A stretch of DNA of 64,000 nt from Pachyseris speciosa (Eukaryota > Cnidaria > Anthozoa > Scleractinia > Pachyseridae): the NCBI GenBank assembly GCA_016490735.1, contig JAEMWC010000163.1, positions 57,501-121,500 on the forward strand, read 5' to 3'. How positions within the stretch are numbered: the first letter of the stretch is position 1; each line of letters opens with the position of its first letter. A program made the translations under genes and the position numbers. This document shows positions 11,331-20,889 of the stretch, one piece after another. Under the pieces are notes generated by a model, which did no database searches, had not been told where the DNA came from, and worked only from the letters and a program-made list of their open reading frames with translations.

Positions 11331-11908
11331 AAACGCATTTCAACAACATACTGGTAACCAAACAGGCGCTCAGCCAGCGTGCGGTTGAAACGCTCGACAA
11401 TGGCCTGGTCGCGGTGAATTTCTGGGTGCCCGGCCAGATATATGTTTTGTGGTTTCCCATTTCTTTAGTGACCTCACCCATAAATTCACGCCCAAGATCC
11501 ACCTGCAGCATTTCTGGCCATTTCAGAGGCGAGCGTTTGTAAATTTTTGCGAAACCCCGCGGCGACCTCGTCAGAGTTTTTTGAGGTCAGAGGTTCGGCC
11601 TCTTTTTAGCGGCTGGCGACGTCGACAACCGTCAGCGCGCATTTATAAACTTCGCGCCCGCGGGGGAGTTTGTCATGCGGCAAAAAAAGGTCAGCTAGGT
11701 GCACCTTATTCGGAGTGAAAACATCAAACTTAGGCCGAGGAATGCGGCGTGGGGCTGGAAGATAAATCTGCCAAATCGCCTGCCTGATCAGCCACCTTTT
11801 TGCAGTGTTTTCCGAGACATTTGCAGCTTCAGCCAGTTTTTTGATAGCGGCGAGGCCTTTCCAATAGCCTCCGGGGCTGTAATAAACCTTCGCGAGTTTG
11901 GCGTCCAT
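11326..11908 (-). pseudogene. int: Polinton retroviral-type integrase, truncated and frameshifted
   Basis: DDE integrase of the Polinton type. The start at 11,908 opens an uninterrupted stretch of 100 codons with the HTH-like block YWKGLAAIKKLAEAA and IYLPAPRRIPRPKFDVFTPN, then the first catalytic Asp in ALTVVDVASR at about 11,615. An in-frame stop follows at once. The second Asp (LQVDLGREFMG, about 11,500) and the Glu (DQAIVERFNRTLAERLF, about 11,390) lie in other frames, spaced about 35 residues apart as in the D,D-35-E signature. The sequence stops near 11,330, directly against the end of PolB, so the C-terminal region (often bearing a chromodomain) is absent. Inactive as it stands. Confidence 0.93.
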
Positions 11909-11935
11909 ATTTTAACACGCGATGAAACATCTAAT

Positions 11936-12349
11936 TTACCACACACCATCGACAAATAATTCTTGAAAGTCAAAATTGGGTTTTTCAAACAATTTTTCAG
12001 CTTCTTCTCTGTTTTTAAGGTAGGGCGTGATTGCTTTAAACCATTTATCTGCAAAGGACGAATCATTAAAAAGTAAATCATTAAAACGCCCCCAGTCGAT
12101 TTCGCCCTTTTATTTTGGTGGAATTTCATCCATTAGCTCAGGATTTTGAACCAAAGCCGGCCAAACAATTTTTTTATGAAAATCTTCAGTATAATTTTCA
12201 TGAAGAGACATATTAGGATATGCTTTCTTTAGTAAACTTTCAAGCATTCTATCATTTTTAAAAATGGAAATTAAAGACAAAATGGATTTTTTTTCCTTTA
12301 CGCTTAATTCCGGGAACACCCGGTCAACGGTGAAAGCAATAGCCTCCAT
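11936..12349 (-). pseudogene. Small Polinton protein of unknown function, one internal stop
   Basis: A 138-codon frame on minus runs from 12,349 to a stop at 11,936-11,938, interrupted only by a TAA at 12,110-12,112 that leaves the frame unchanged. The N-terminal part is hydrophobic-amphipathic (LSVKEKKSILSLISIF) and the C-terminal part is acidic-aromatic (DWGRFNDLLFND, ELFVDGVW). It lies 27 bp upstream of the integrase in the same direction. Function unknown. The single stop probably reflects decay after integration. Confidence 0.6.
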
Positions 12350-12386
12350 TATACAACATCGTACACTTTCTTCAATTGGGCGCGCA

Positions 12387-12812
12387 TCAAAGGAAACGAA
12401 AAGCAGCGTAGCCCAAAGCGAGCGTGGTGGCGCCCAAAAAAACCAGCTCGCCCTTTTTTTGCTGCTCGCTCGGCTGGTAGAAATCGGAGAACTTGGGCTC
12501 TTTCAGAGGAGCCATAAGTTGGTTAGGATGCGCCTGGTTATAAAGTTTGAAAGCGTAATCGGTGTTGGTGAAATTCTGCTTGGCCTGCGCTTTGATTTGC
12601 GCGTTGGTCTGGATCCAGTCAGGGAGCTGGGTGCGTTGGCGGTTGTATTTCGCGTAAGCCGCCTGGTAATCCTCGAGTGCTTTGTCGTGGCGCTTTTTTT
12701 CGTCAAGCGCGGCGTCGTCGCCGCCGCCAAGCGCCTTCGCGAGATAATTGCCACCGGTGAATGTTGCCGCATTTAGGACAGCGCCGCCAACCATTATAGC
12801 AATGGTTGCCAA
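12387..12812 (-). CDS. Polinton membrane-associated protein, unknown function
   Basis: An uninterrupted minus frame of 141 codons. It has hydrophobic segments at both ends (MVGGAVLNAATF near the start and LVFLGATTLALGYAAF at the end) around a charged middle rich in Lys, Gln and Tyr. The pattern fits a small virion membrane or internal protein. The frame opens with TTG at 12,810-12,812, plausibly a mutated ATG; the first ATG is six codons later (12,792-12,794). I recognise similar proteins in other cnidarian Polintons, but the role is unknown. Confidence 0.65.
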   Translation of the reverse strand: MATIAIMVGGAVLNAATFTGGNYLAKALGGGDDAALDEKKRHDKALEDYQAAYAKYNRQRTQLPDWIQTNAQIKAQAKQNFTNTDYAFKLYNQAHPNQLMAPLKEPKFSDFYQPSEQQKKGELVFLGATTLALGYAAFRFL

Positions 12813-12828
12813 GATCCCATTTTTTAAA

Positions 12829-13050
12829 TCAAACGTTAGCGGGGAGTATTTTTTTGTCCACGAGATAGTCTTTTAACGCTATGGCGCCCGCCATTACAAG
12901 AGTAAACTTACCGAAGGATGAAAAACTGCTGCTGGGGTCGGTTATGAAATTTTCTTTCACAACATTTTTTGCGATCCAACCAATGCCAGTAACAAAGATC
13001 ATGATAGTACCAGCATCCATGAATGTTTTGACAAGCTTGTTGTCAGACAT
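12829..13050 (-). CDS. Small two-TM Polinton protein
   Basis: A 73-residue protein starting at the ATG 13,048-13,050. It has two hydrophobic segments, about residues 12-29 (GTIMIFVTGIGWIA) and 49-62 (FTLVMAGAIALKDYL), separated by a Ser/Phe-rich linker. The gene is uninterrupted. It lies 16 bp upstream of the preceding membrane protein gene, in the same direction. Function unknown; a small virion membrane protein is plausible. Confidence 0.55.
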   Translation of the reverse strand: MSDNKLVKTFMDAGTIMIFVTGIGWIAKNVVKENFITDPSSSFSSFGKFTLVMAGAIALKDYLVDKKILPANV

Positions 13051-13104
13051 GCCAATATAAAAAAGGCCAAAGTTTAAATGAAATAATTTGGTGGTTGTGG
13101 TTTC

Positions 13105-13578
13105 AATACAAAAGTTATTCCTCCCACGAACAGGAATAGGAAAAGGTTTTCGTGGTTCTGAATGCATTGAAACATATTGCCATATACAAATGCTGCAAAT
13201 ATTCAATTGAATATTGTATCGCTTCACGTTGATAATAAACGCCGAGCGCCCCAACAAGAAGAGAACCCACGGCCAGAACGGTACCGAAAGAAATTGAGCT
13301 TTTGGCTTTGGGTGCAGCACTCGCAGCTTCCTGCCACGAGGTGGGGGAAGCAGCAGCCGCAGCTTCTTTTTCTTTTTATTTTGCAATTGTGGCATTGGCA
13401 TCATCCAAATCCTTTTTCTGCTTTTCTCGAGCCTGCCTTGTTTTTAAGCCACCGCCTTTCCCGCCGCAACCCGTTTGGGATCTTTTTGGCGCTGTGTCTT
13501 TGGTGCGGGTGAAGTAAGTTGTCCACTGGAAGGCGCCGGCGGGGCTTGTCGTTGTGCCGCTGTGCATCCGTCATTGTG
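13105..13578 (-). pseudogene. Polinton basic protein with C-terminal TM, frameshifted
   Basis: Two overlapping minus frames look like one gene. The first part (about 13,567-13,380) is Gly/Lys-rich (GGKGGGLKTRQAREKQKK). After a frameshift near 13,375, an Ala-rich stretch (KEAAAAAASPTSWQEAA) is followed by a predicted membrane helix (SFGTVLAVGSLLVGALGVYY). The last part reads to about 13,105. Start uncertain: ATG at 13,578 or 13,567. Not assignable to a known function. Confidence 0.5.
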
Positions 13579-13630
13579 TAGATATACTACAAAAGAAAAG
13601 TTCAATTTGCCTGGAAATAATGAGCAATTG

Positions 13631-14029
13631 TCAATAATTATTCAGCAATTGCTTGGTAGTTGTCAGCAATTGCTTAGTAATTGGCAGCAAGTATTCAGCA
13701 GTTGCTAAAGAAATAGGCGAATTAGATTTTTCTGCAACGCGGCTACAACGATCGCCACACAAAAATTCAGAGTCAAAAGATAAACCCTTCTTTAAGAGTT
13801 TTTCAAAGAGGCGTCCACAGTCGTCACAAAGAGGAACATGAAAAGTCTCCTTGCAATCGTCGAAGCTATTTATGGCGTTGCCGACAAAAAACCCCACCGC
13901 TAAAACAGAGACGAAAATAAGAAGACCTTTGTAAATCCTACTTACAAAAGTTGGAGCAACCCGTTTTGGTATTACAACAGGCCAAGTAATTTGTCGATCG
14001 GACGTCTGGTGAGCCTGTGATTCAGACAT
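13631..14029 (-). CDS. Single-pass membrane protein with cysteine cluster
   Basis: An uninterrupted 132-codon minus frame with an ATG start. A membrane helix lies at about residues 34-53 (GLLIFVSVLAVGFFVGNAI). It is followed by a Cys-containing domain with C-x7-C-x2-C and a later CGDRC pair, which could bind metal or form disulfides. The tail reads through a short imperfect repeat (TKQLLTTTKQLL) encoded by a 'cagcaattgcttagtaattg'-type repeat. It lies in the Polinton minus-strand cluster. Function unknown. Confidence 0.55.
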   Translation of the reverse strand: MSESQAHQTSDRQITWPVVIPKRVAPTFVSRIYKGLLIFVSVLAVGFFVGNAINSFDDCKETFHVPLCDDCGRLFEKLLKKGLSFDSEFLCGDRCSRVAEKSNSPISLATAEYLLPITKQLLTTTKQLLNNY

Positions 14030-14111
14030 TTTGAATATATTAAACGGAACAAAAGTCTACTTGGCAAAAAATGGTAAGCTGTTTTTTACAACATATTAAC
14101 CTAGATTAGTT

Positions 14112-14608
14112 TTATTCTGTTTCAGAAACTTGTTCAGTTACCACAGGCTCATGCTGCACATCCTCTGTGCTGGTAAAATCAATGTGTTTTGCGGTGATCA
14201 GCGCCGAGTTGGCGAGAGCAAGCCACCTGCCAAACTTCAAAGCAAGGTTGCCAGCCAAGCAGGAGAGCTCTTTTGTGATTATGTAGTCTTCTTCGCGGCC
14301 TTGGTAACAAGAAAAATGAAGCCGTCGATCAAGCTCTCGGTTGTCTTCGAGCCTCCGTAAGATTCATACCTTTTGAAATACTTCTCGACATCTTTGTCTG
14401 TCAGGCGCTTCACCTGATCTTGAGTCAGCTGGACGCCGATGGCCTCCTAAGCCTTCCCAGTTGTCACCAGCACGGCCAACTGCTCGCGAAGAGCAGGAAT
14501 ATCAGGACCGGGGCAGGCCAATGTGAGGGCACCACCAGCTGGTGCGCCCGTTGCTTCTGCTTCCAGCATGTTCATAACTTCTACCACTGCCAGCTCCTCT
14601 TCAGCCAT
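14112..14608 (-). pseudogene. Polinton acidic/helical protein, broken
   Basis: Starts at ATG 14,606-14,608, overlapping the end of the ATPase gene by a few bases. The N-terminal part (about 50 codons) is acidic and Ala/Pro-rich and ends with LREQLAVLVTTGKA. A TAG at 14,447-14,449 interrupts the frame, after which it continues with LTQDQVKRLTDKDVEKYF. Near 14,285 the frame shifts again and finishes with ITKELSCLAGNLALKFGRW and an acidic tail, ending at 14,112-14,114. Known to me as a recurrent protein next to the ATPase in cnidarian Polintons; role unknown. Confidence 0.6.
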
Positions 14609-15230
14609 CGTTATATTCAGCTTTTTTTTTAATCGAAAACAACCGCACACCGTATGGGTGCCGCAGCGAGAACACAAGGAAAGAAAACTTTCGCTCTTTC
14701 AACTGTGAAATCATGCTTTTGTACTCATCCGGGGGCAAATCGCCAGCATAGTCCTCAAATATAGATTTCGTTGTTTTGGCCGAGGGGTTGTAAAAAAGAA
14801 CGACCACCGCTATGTTTTCCCGGAAAGACGCGGTTATGCTGGTGTACTTTTGGGTCAGCACCCACACACTGATGCCGATGTGCCTTGCGGAGAAGGCGAG
14901 ATGCACCAGCTGGCCGGTGCGTTTTTTTACCTCTTTCGAGGCAGCGCAGTCGTCAAGTATTATGAGGGTGTTGGTTCCCTCGAAAGCTAAAGTTACGATC
15001 TTCAACCAAAATTCAACCTCGTGCTGCTCACAAATTACCACATACACATGTGGGTCGTTTTCCCCAAACCGGAAGAGGGTCTTGTTGTGAGCGAACGTCG
15101 GGCAAATAAGAAAGATGAAGTCGAACTTGCCGCGGAAAAGACCCCTGAGCTGGTCAACCACGAACCTTGTTTTGCCTGAGTTTGTTGGCCCCACTATAAG
15201 AGCGTTGAAAGGAATATTATCCGGGTTCAT
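14601..15230 (-). CDS. FtsK/HerA-like DNA-packaging ATPase (A32-like)
   Basis: The only large Polinton gene with an intact frame here: 209 codons, ATG at 15,228-15,230. The Walker A motif is GPTNSGKT at residues 14-21 and the Walker B region is NTLIILDDCA at about residues 86-95. A later TQKYTSITASFREN segment fits the sensor/arginine-finger part of the family. Such ATPases drive genome packaging into the capsid. It sits just downstream of the major capsid gene in the same direction, the usual Polinton order. Length matches compact A32-like ATPases. Confidence 0.92.
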   Translation of the reverse strand: MNPDNIPFNALIVGPTNSGKTRFVVDQLRGLFRGKFDFIFLICPTFAHNKTLFRFGENDPHVYVVICEQHEVEFWLKIVTLAFEGTNTLIILDDCAASKEVKKRTGQLVHLAFSARHIGISVWVLTQKYTSITASFRENIAVVVLFYNPSAKTTKSIFEDYAGDLPPDEYKSMISQLKERKFSFLVFSLRHPYGVRLFSIKKKAEYNDG

Positions 15231-15232
15231 AT

Positions 15233-16521
15233 TTAGTACTGCACAGATTCTAATTGTCCGCCCATCAGGTTAAACTGCGAGTCGCTGATAACGAAGATAT
15301 GGCAGTTCACATTACCAGAGCCGCCAGTGTCTCGCTCGAGTTCAAGCTGAATGCCGTCTTTGCTTTTCATGAGGCGCATGCCGCTGCCGTGTATCGTTTG
15401 ATCTGACATGGAGCGCAAATCAAATGGCATGGCATGTAAGTCGACAAACCTGTATCAGTGCGTATCATGCATGCGTCTAATCCGTCCCTGCGCATAGCAT
15501 CGGCTGGCCCTCCTATGCCCTTGCCTTCAATCCCACTGTTAAAAACCATATTTGGCGAACCATGACCATATTTGGCGAACCATTGACACACTTACTTTTG
15601 TTAAGTCGGAGTTGAAATATTTTTTTGAGTCCCTTGCCCCTGCGGTGTTCGGCTCAACAAAGAGGAGAAGAAGGCCTTTCAGAGATCTTCGCTGTGGCGT
15701 GACTTTTATGTTAAGTTTGGCGTCTGTGGCTCTGTTGAAGGTAATGGACTTTTCTCGAACAACGTGGTCAAAAAAGAATTCATTGCCGGATTCATAAATG
15801 CTTTCCGCCTTTTTAGCCAGAGTGCCACTTCGGATCATTTCGTACTCTAGCTGGATTGTTTTCAGCTTGTAGACAAGTTTCGTAGCATCTGAGCCCCTAA
15901 CAACCTGTTTTGCTGGCGCAAGCGTCAGCTCGAAAACAAGATCGTTGTAAAGAGCTTGGGGATAAAAAATTCCGTGGTCTGTTAAAATCTGGTGGTCCAG
16001 CCTGATTCGGTATGTTTTCCCGTAAACCTTTTCCAGCTCGTTTTCCAAGTCTACACCCGAGATTTTCTTGTCCTCCGCACCGGACCGTATTTTGTTGAGG
16101 TCATCGCTCTGTATGCCCTCGAGCAGCATATTGTCACGCTCCTCCTGCGAGAGGAAAAGGTCTTCCCAAATCTTGAAAATGTCATATGCTACTGTTTCCT
16201 GCAGTATGGTGCCCGCGAACTTCACAACCATCTTGTCGATAAGCGCCCGCGTGACGTTTTGCACGAGGAAGTTGTTGGCGTGCCCTTCGTCCAGGGCGAT
16301 GTTCCAAAAACAAGCGCAAGAGAGCCGGGCACGAGAACTTCGTGCTTATTCAGCTTGGGAACTGTAATATAAAGCGTTTCTCCTGGATTGGCTTCACTTG
16401 GATTAAATGTTATGCGCTTGATGGTGCGCTCGGCTTTCATCCCGAAGGGAATTTTTTCTTTGTGCTCCGGAAGAAGGTTTTCATCCACAGCTTTCGTACT
16501 GTCTTCATACGAAGATGCCAT
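15233..16521 (-). pseudogene. Polinton major capsid protein (double jelly-roll), frameshifted
   Basis: Minus strand, ATG at 16,519-16,521, followed by an uninterrupted N-terminal part (KIPFGMKAERTIKR, NPGETLYITVPKLNKHEV). The frame shifts near 16,290, and the central part (16,264 to about 15,590) contains RIRLDHQILTDHGIFYPQAL and KVTPQRRSLKGLLLLFVEP, which I recognise from cnidarian Polinton capsid proteins. A 22-bp tandem duplication at about 15,542-15,588 and another shift near 15,430-15,500 damage the third quarter. The C-terminus (MSDQTIHGSGMRL, NCHIFVISDSQFNLMGGQL) is clean to 15,233. The gene lies immediately upstream of the ATPase. Confidence 0.88.
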
Positions 16522-16575
16522 GATATAACCTGGAGTCAAAAGTCCAAATTAAAAATTAATGACACTGAATATGCA

Positions 16576-17972
16576 ATGGCAGAGGGTGGCTATGACGCGG
16601 AAATGGAAGACCCTTTTGGTAGAAATGAAGGTGATGACGATGACGATGAAGAAGTTGACACTACTCGGCCATTCCATCCAGGATCCGCATCTACACCATA
16701 TCGTGGTGGCGAAGAAATTCCGATGCGGACTCATTTGCAAGACACGAGTGGGCTGCCGGCCACGTCTTATGATGAGAGCTATTGGAGGATCGACGACATT
16801 CCTTCACTTGTGGGGTTTACCCATCAAGATGACAAACCTGCTCTGCTTGCAAGAGCAAAGGATTTCATGAAAAAGAGGTTTCCCCGGGTGGATTTTGGAA
16901 AAATGGAACCTACTGGTTTCAGTAAAAAACCTGGAAATGAGACAACAATTGTATCATTGGGTTCGAAAGGCGGTGAAACCGAATTTTTCAAAAAGGATGG
17001 CAGCGGCCTTCTCAAAAAATTTACCGACAAGTTCAAAACAAGCCTTGGCCCAGAAGCTGAATCTCTGATTGCTAACGATAATGAAGAAATAAGAGAAACC
17101 CGGCAGAGCCTGAGAGAAGCAGAAAAACAACTTAAAGAAGCTGAATGGATAAATATACAAAAAGAAAAAGCAGCCCAAGAAGCAAAAAACCTGAGAATAA
17201 GACTCGAACAGACTCAAGCCAAGATTGATCAATATGGGGAGTCGAACGTCGAAAATGAATCCGAATTGCGCAGGCTTGTGCAACTAAAAAAGAATTTACA
17301 AACTGAATTTGAAAATAATGAAAAACAGGTGGCTGCTTTGGAAAAGCAGGCGAAGCAGCAGGCAAAGCAAATAGCTCAAGAAAAAAGCAGGATCGGCCAA
17401 ATCAGGGCAAGCCTTCAAGATAAAGAAAGTAAAAGAGACGACCTCGAGCGGGGTCTCTATGATACAAAACCCATTGATGACATGAAAGAAAGGGAAGCCG
17501 AAATTCAGCGCCAAAACGAGCAAGACTAGGCAATAATCGATGATCCCGACGCCTCCCCTTCTGTCAAACAAGCTGCGGAAGACAGGGTGGCCGAAAGAAA
17601 CGAGGAGCTCGCACGCTTGCAAACACAGATTGCGGAAAGAGAACAGGCGCTTCCGCTGCGTGAGCGGGTCAAAGCGATTTTCAAAAAATACGGCGTTACC
17701 ATCACAGCAATCGTTCTCGCGGTTGGTGTGACGATTGGTGCTGTGATCGGCGCCATAGCCAACTCTTTGAAAGCCTTGGGGAAAGGGCTGGGAAACGGCC
17801 TGAAAGAAATCGGCCAAACAACGGCTTCTCTTCTGCCCGGCTTTATCGGGTCGATTGTTTCTTTCCTTTTCAAAAGCGCCGGCGAGGCCATCAGTTTTCT
17901 GGCCGAGCACACCTGGCTGATTATTCTGGCAGTTGTTGCTTGGTGGAGAGGTATGTTGAGAAGAATCGCTAG
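16576..17972 (+). pseudogene. Polinton coiled-coil/hydrophobic protein, one stop and a late frameshift
   Basis: Plus strand, ATG at 16,576, diverging from the capsid gene. The N-terminus is acidic (GDDDDDEEVDTTRPF). Residues about 155-310 form a long charged coiled coil (heptad-like runs of E, K, Q and R). A TAG at 17,527-17,529 interrupts the frame, which then continues in phase with LPLRERVKAIFKKYGV and two or three hydrophobic helices (ITAIVLAVGVTIGAVIGAI, LLPGFIGSIVSFLF, WLIILAVVA). A shift near 17,940 would lead to a stop at 17,970-17,972. The architecture resembles a known Polinton protein of unknown, possibly structural or membrane-active, role. Confidence 0.72.
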
Positions 17973-19654
17973 TTTCAGATTTGCGCCGCCTCATTGAAAA
18001 GAACACAACCCCGGCAATGATAAGGGCACCTATCACGACAACTATTTTGTTCACGTTGAGGGTTGAATCTGCCGGCGGGGCTGTTTCAGTTTCCAGATTT
18101 GTGTTTTCCTGCTGTTGGGGTTGTAAAATTGGAATTTTTGGTTTTTCTTTTGCAGCAGCCTTGTGAATTGGGTTTGACGGATGGCTGTTCGGCTGGTTGA
18201 CCTTTGAAGGCCCGCCAGCCATCAGGTGAAGGGCCGCTTTTTTTGTGCCCTGATTCACATCATTGTTTAACCCAAGTTTCATCCCCGGCCCCGCCTGCTT
18301 GAGCTTGTTGTTGTAACCCACCACGCTTCCTGAATTAAGAACCATATTTGACGGCATCAGCCAGCACCCCGGCGCCACTGCCAGATTGAAACGAACCTTT
18401 GCTTCGTCCACAGCAAGCTGATAGCGCTGGACGCTCTTCGAAATGTCTGGTGTCCGGATGGCGTCCTCCAGAAGAATAAGGAATTCTCTTTGCGCCTCCT
18501 TGGCTCGCCCGCCGTTTCCAAGAATGCTGCTTCTGACGTTTACCTGGGCGCCGAGAATGCAGTAAACAAACGCTTCTATTGACTGGTTCAGGCGGGCCAT
18601 GCCGGCCTGAGTGAGCGCATCCGGCACAAAGCACTCAAACTGTTTGTCCGCGCCCTGGTCATTTCTGATGAAATGAAGAACGTTGCCACCGTCTTCACCC
18701 ATGTTGGCTCCACTTTCGTCTGAAAACCTTTGATTCGATGGGTTTGAAAGAGGTGTGGGGTACTGCCAGAGCTTTTGCGCAAAATCGCCGTTATCGTACT
18801 GAATGAACACATATCCAAGGCCGTGGTTTTGTCCGTGTGTGAAACGAAAGTCTGAGCTTGGATCAACACCGAATTCTGCGCAAATCCTTCTGAAAGAAGC
18901 CTTGTCGTATTTGTTATCCTTTTGGTTGAAATTGGGGCCGTCTGGCAGAAAGCTTATGCTTTGAATACCGCCCATCTCGAAAAGAATTCGCCTTGTTGTG
19001 AAATAAACATGAAAGAGATAAAAGGAGCGGAGCTGTTCGGATCCTGTGGCATTCCCCAAAACACCCCAGTCAAAATCTCTCTTGAAACCCCACAGCCTGT
19101 TGTTGCACACCAAAACGCAAAGTTCAGCTGTTGAGGCCAAAATATGTGGACCGCCTAGCCATTTCCTGGCAACTTTTGATGTTTTGAATGTAATCTTTGT
19201 ATCTTTAAAAATCTGCCTGTACTGTATTGTGAAAAAGTCTGTGGGTGTGACATAAATGGTTTGCAAACCGTTCAGCTTTTCGCCAATTTGCGATTGAATT
19301 TTTTCTGTGAAATCGACAGCTGGGATTGTCTGTGGCGGTTTTTTTTAAAAAAGCGGAAAGCTGTGGTGGAAACCCTGCACCATGGCCAGCAGCATTTAAT
19401 CCCAGAGCCCGTTTTATTGCCTGAGGCCAATATTTGCTGTCTGAACCAAATACGCCTTTCAGATAGTCGGGCCCTGCTTTGTACATAACTTCCGCTGTTG
19501 CCTTGTGGTCGGGTGTAAAATCAACAGTGGCCTCAAATTTGCTCTTGTCGGCATGTGGGTATTTTGCCAGAAAAGGCCCCCATGCCTTGCCCTGCGCACT
19601 TTTCGCAATTTGGCTGGCCTCTGACGTTTGCATCCACTGAAAAAGATTTGCCAT
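17950..19654 (-). pseudogene. Large Polinton protein with C-terminal TM, one frameshift
   Basis: ATG at 19,652-19,654. The first about 115 codons run to a frameshift near 19,315, then the frame is open to about 17,950. Visible blocks: WGPFLAKYPHADKSKFEATV, TIYVTPTDFFTIQYRQIF, a central region rich in aromatic residues, a Pro/Gln linker and a membrane helix (IVVVIGALIIAGVVFFSM) followed by basic RRRK. The large size, membrane tail and convergent overlap with the coiled-coil gene suggest a virion protein. I do not recognise a named domain. The frame stays open to 17,296, but that extension is antisense to the coiled-coil gene and is not counted. Confidence 0.62.
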
Positions 19655-19707
19655 CTTATGAAAGGGTGATATTTTCCAATTGGAAGATTATCTTTCCTTG
19701 AAATACA

Positions 19708-20375
19708 ATGGTTGTGATCACCATTTCCACAACTGACAACCCCTGCACCGTCTATTTCGACGAGCGGGTTCCGAAAGCCGATTATGTCCAGCTGCTTTCC
19801 TGCTCGCTTTGCAATTCTTGGCTCAATGTAAAGAGCTCTGGGTTAATTTCGTTGTTAAATAATCATGGGCAACAAACTTCTATAAAAGGGTTTCCTCCTG
19901 GGAATTACACCCCCAAAGGTCTCGCAAAAAATCTTAAATCTATTTTAAACAACTCAACGCCAATGTAACCGCCAAGGCAAATGACCCCTCTGGCATCGTG
20001 GCGATTAATAACCCTCAAAATAACATCCTTGTGTTTTCCCAAAATTTAGTCGATTTTCTTAATATCCCCGCACGCATTACTTCGAATGTGTTTATTTCAA
20101 AGCTCAACGCCCCCAGTGTATTCTTTGTGTACTGCGACTTGGTTGACAAAGACCAAAATTTATTGAATGGGGCAAAAACAAACCTTCTTGCTAAGTTTGA
20201 CATTTTGGGGGAGGCTTTCGAAACAATAAACTATCGTGCGCTCGAACAGCAAGTCTTTCGCGCCGCTTCGACGAGTGAATATGTGAACAGTGTGACGCTT
20301 TCAGTCAAAGATGAAAATGGAGAACTGTTTGACTTTCGCGGACAAAAGCTTTACTTTGAGTTAATGATAATTTAA
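19708..20375 (+). pseudogene. Probable Polinton minor capsid (penton-like) protein, one frameshift
   Basis: Plus strand, ATG at 19,708, 54 bp from the divergent start of the large minus gene. The first about 80 codons (VVITISTTDN, GFPPGNYTPKGLAKNL) shift frame near 19,943. The second part runs to 20,375 and ends with SVTLSVKDENGELFDFRGQ and a final beta strand. That C-terminal VKDENG-x-LFDF-x-G signature is what I associate with the single-jelly-roll minor capsid protein of cnidarian Polintons. About 220 codons in total. Assignment is by motif memory, without structure prediction. Confidence 0.62.
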
Positions 20376-20399
20376 TGAAAAAATTTGATTAGTTATACC

Positions 20400-20830
20400 A
20401 TGCCGAATGAGGATGTGATGCCATTTTCCCCGAGGCATCTGCTCCACCCGAAAGTGTGGCAGAACAGCAGTATACACCGCTATATCCCATTCTTACCAAT
20501 GCTGAAACTTTCCGGCTGACTGAGCTCAGCAAAATTGAAAAACAGATTTCTTATGAGGCGGAGCACTACAGAGTTGTGCTGAAAAAATACAAAAAGGCTC
20601 AAAAGGCCTGCAGCTATGCTGTTGCCGGACTTGGCGTAGCAACAACGGCTTTGTCCTCCGGGGCAAAAGGTGAGATTTTATCTAAGTTTCATGAAAAATG
20701 TAAATTGAAAAAACCGGTGCGGCTGCCTGCACATTTTTTGAAGAAAAGAAATACAAACAAAATGGCCCCGCCGCACTCAAAAGGGAAGCCGCCTAGAAAC
20801 AAAAGGACAAAAAGAAAGAGAGAAAGCTGA
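20400..20830 (+). pseudogene. Polinton helical protein, N-terminal part fused to a basic tail
   Basis: ATG at 20,400, a frameshift near 20,435, then an open frame to 20,830. The block FRLTELSKIEKQISYEAEHY followed by LKKYKKAQKACSYAVAGLGV is a conserved N-terminus I know from cnidarian Polinton proteins, which normally continue into a glycine-rich membrane region. Here, after ALSSGA, the sequence switches to a strongly basic tail (KKRNTNK, KGKPPRNKRTKRKRES). This suggests an internal deletion that joined two unrelated parts. Function unknown. Confidence 0.5.
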
Positions 20831-20889
20831 GGCTTTGTGCCGGTTGAAAAAATCCAGATCGTGGCAACAAGCAACTGGATTATACACAT

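Noticed and set aside
17296..17950. C-terminal third of the 656-codon minus frame as real protein
   Set aside because: It lies antisense to the clearly coding coiled-coil/hydrophobic gene and has no sensible composition; only the part upstream of about 17,950 is kept.
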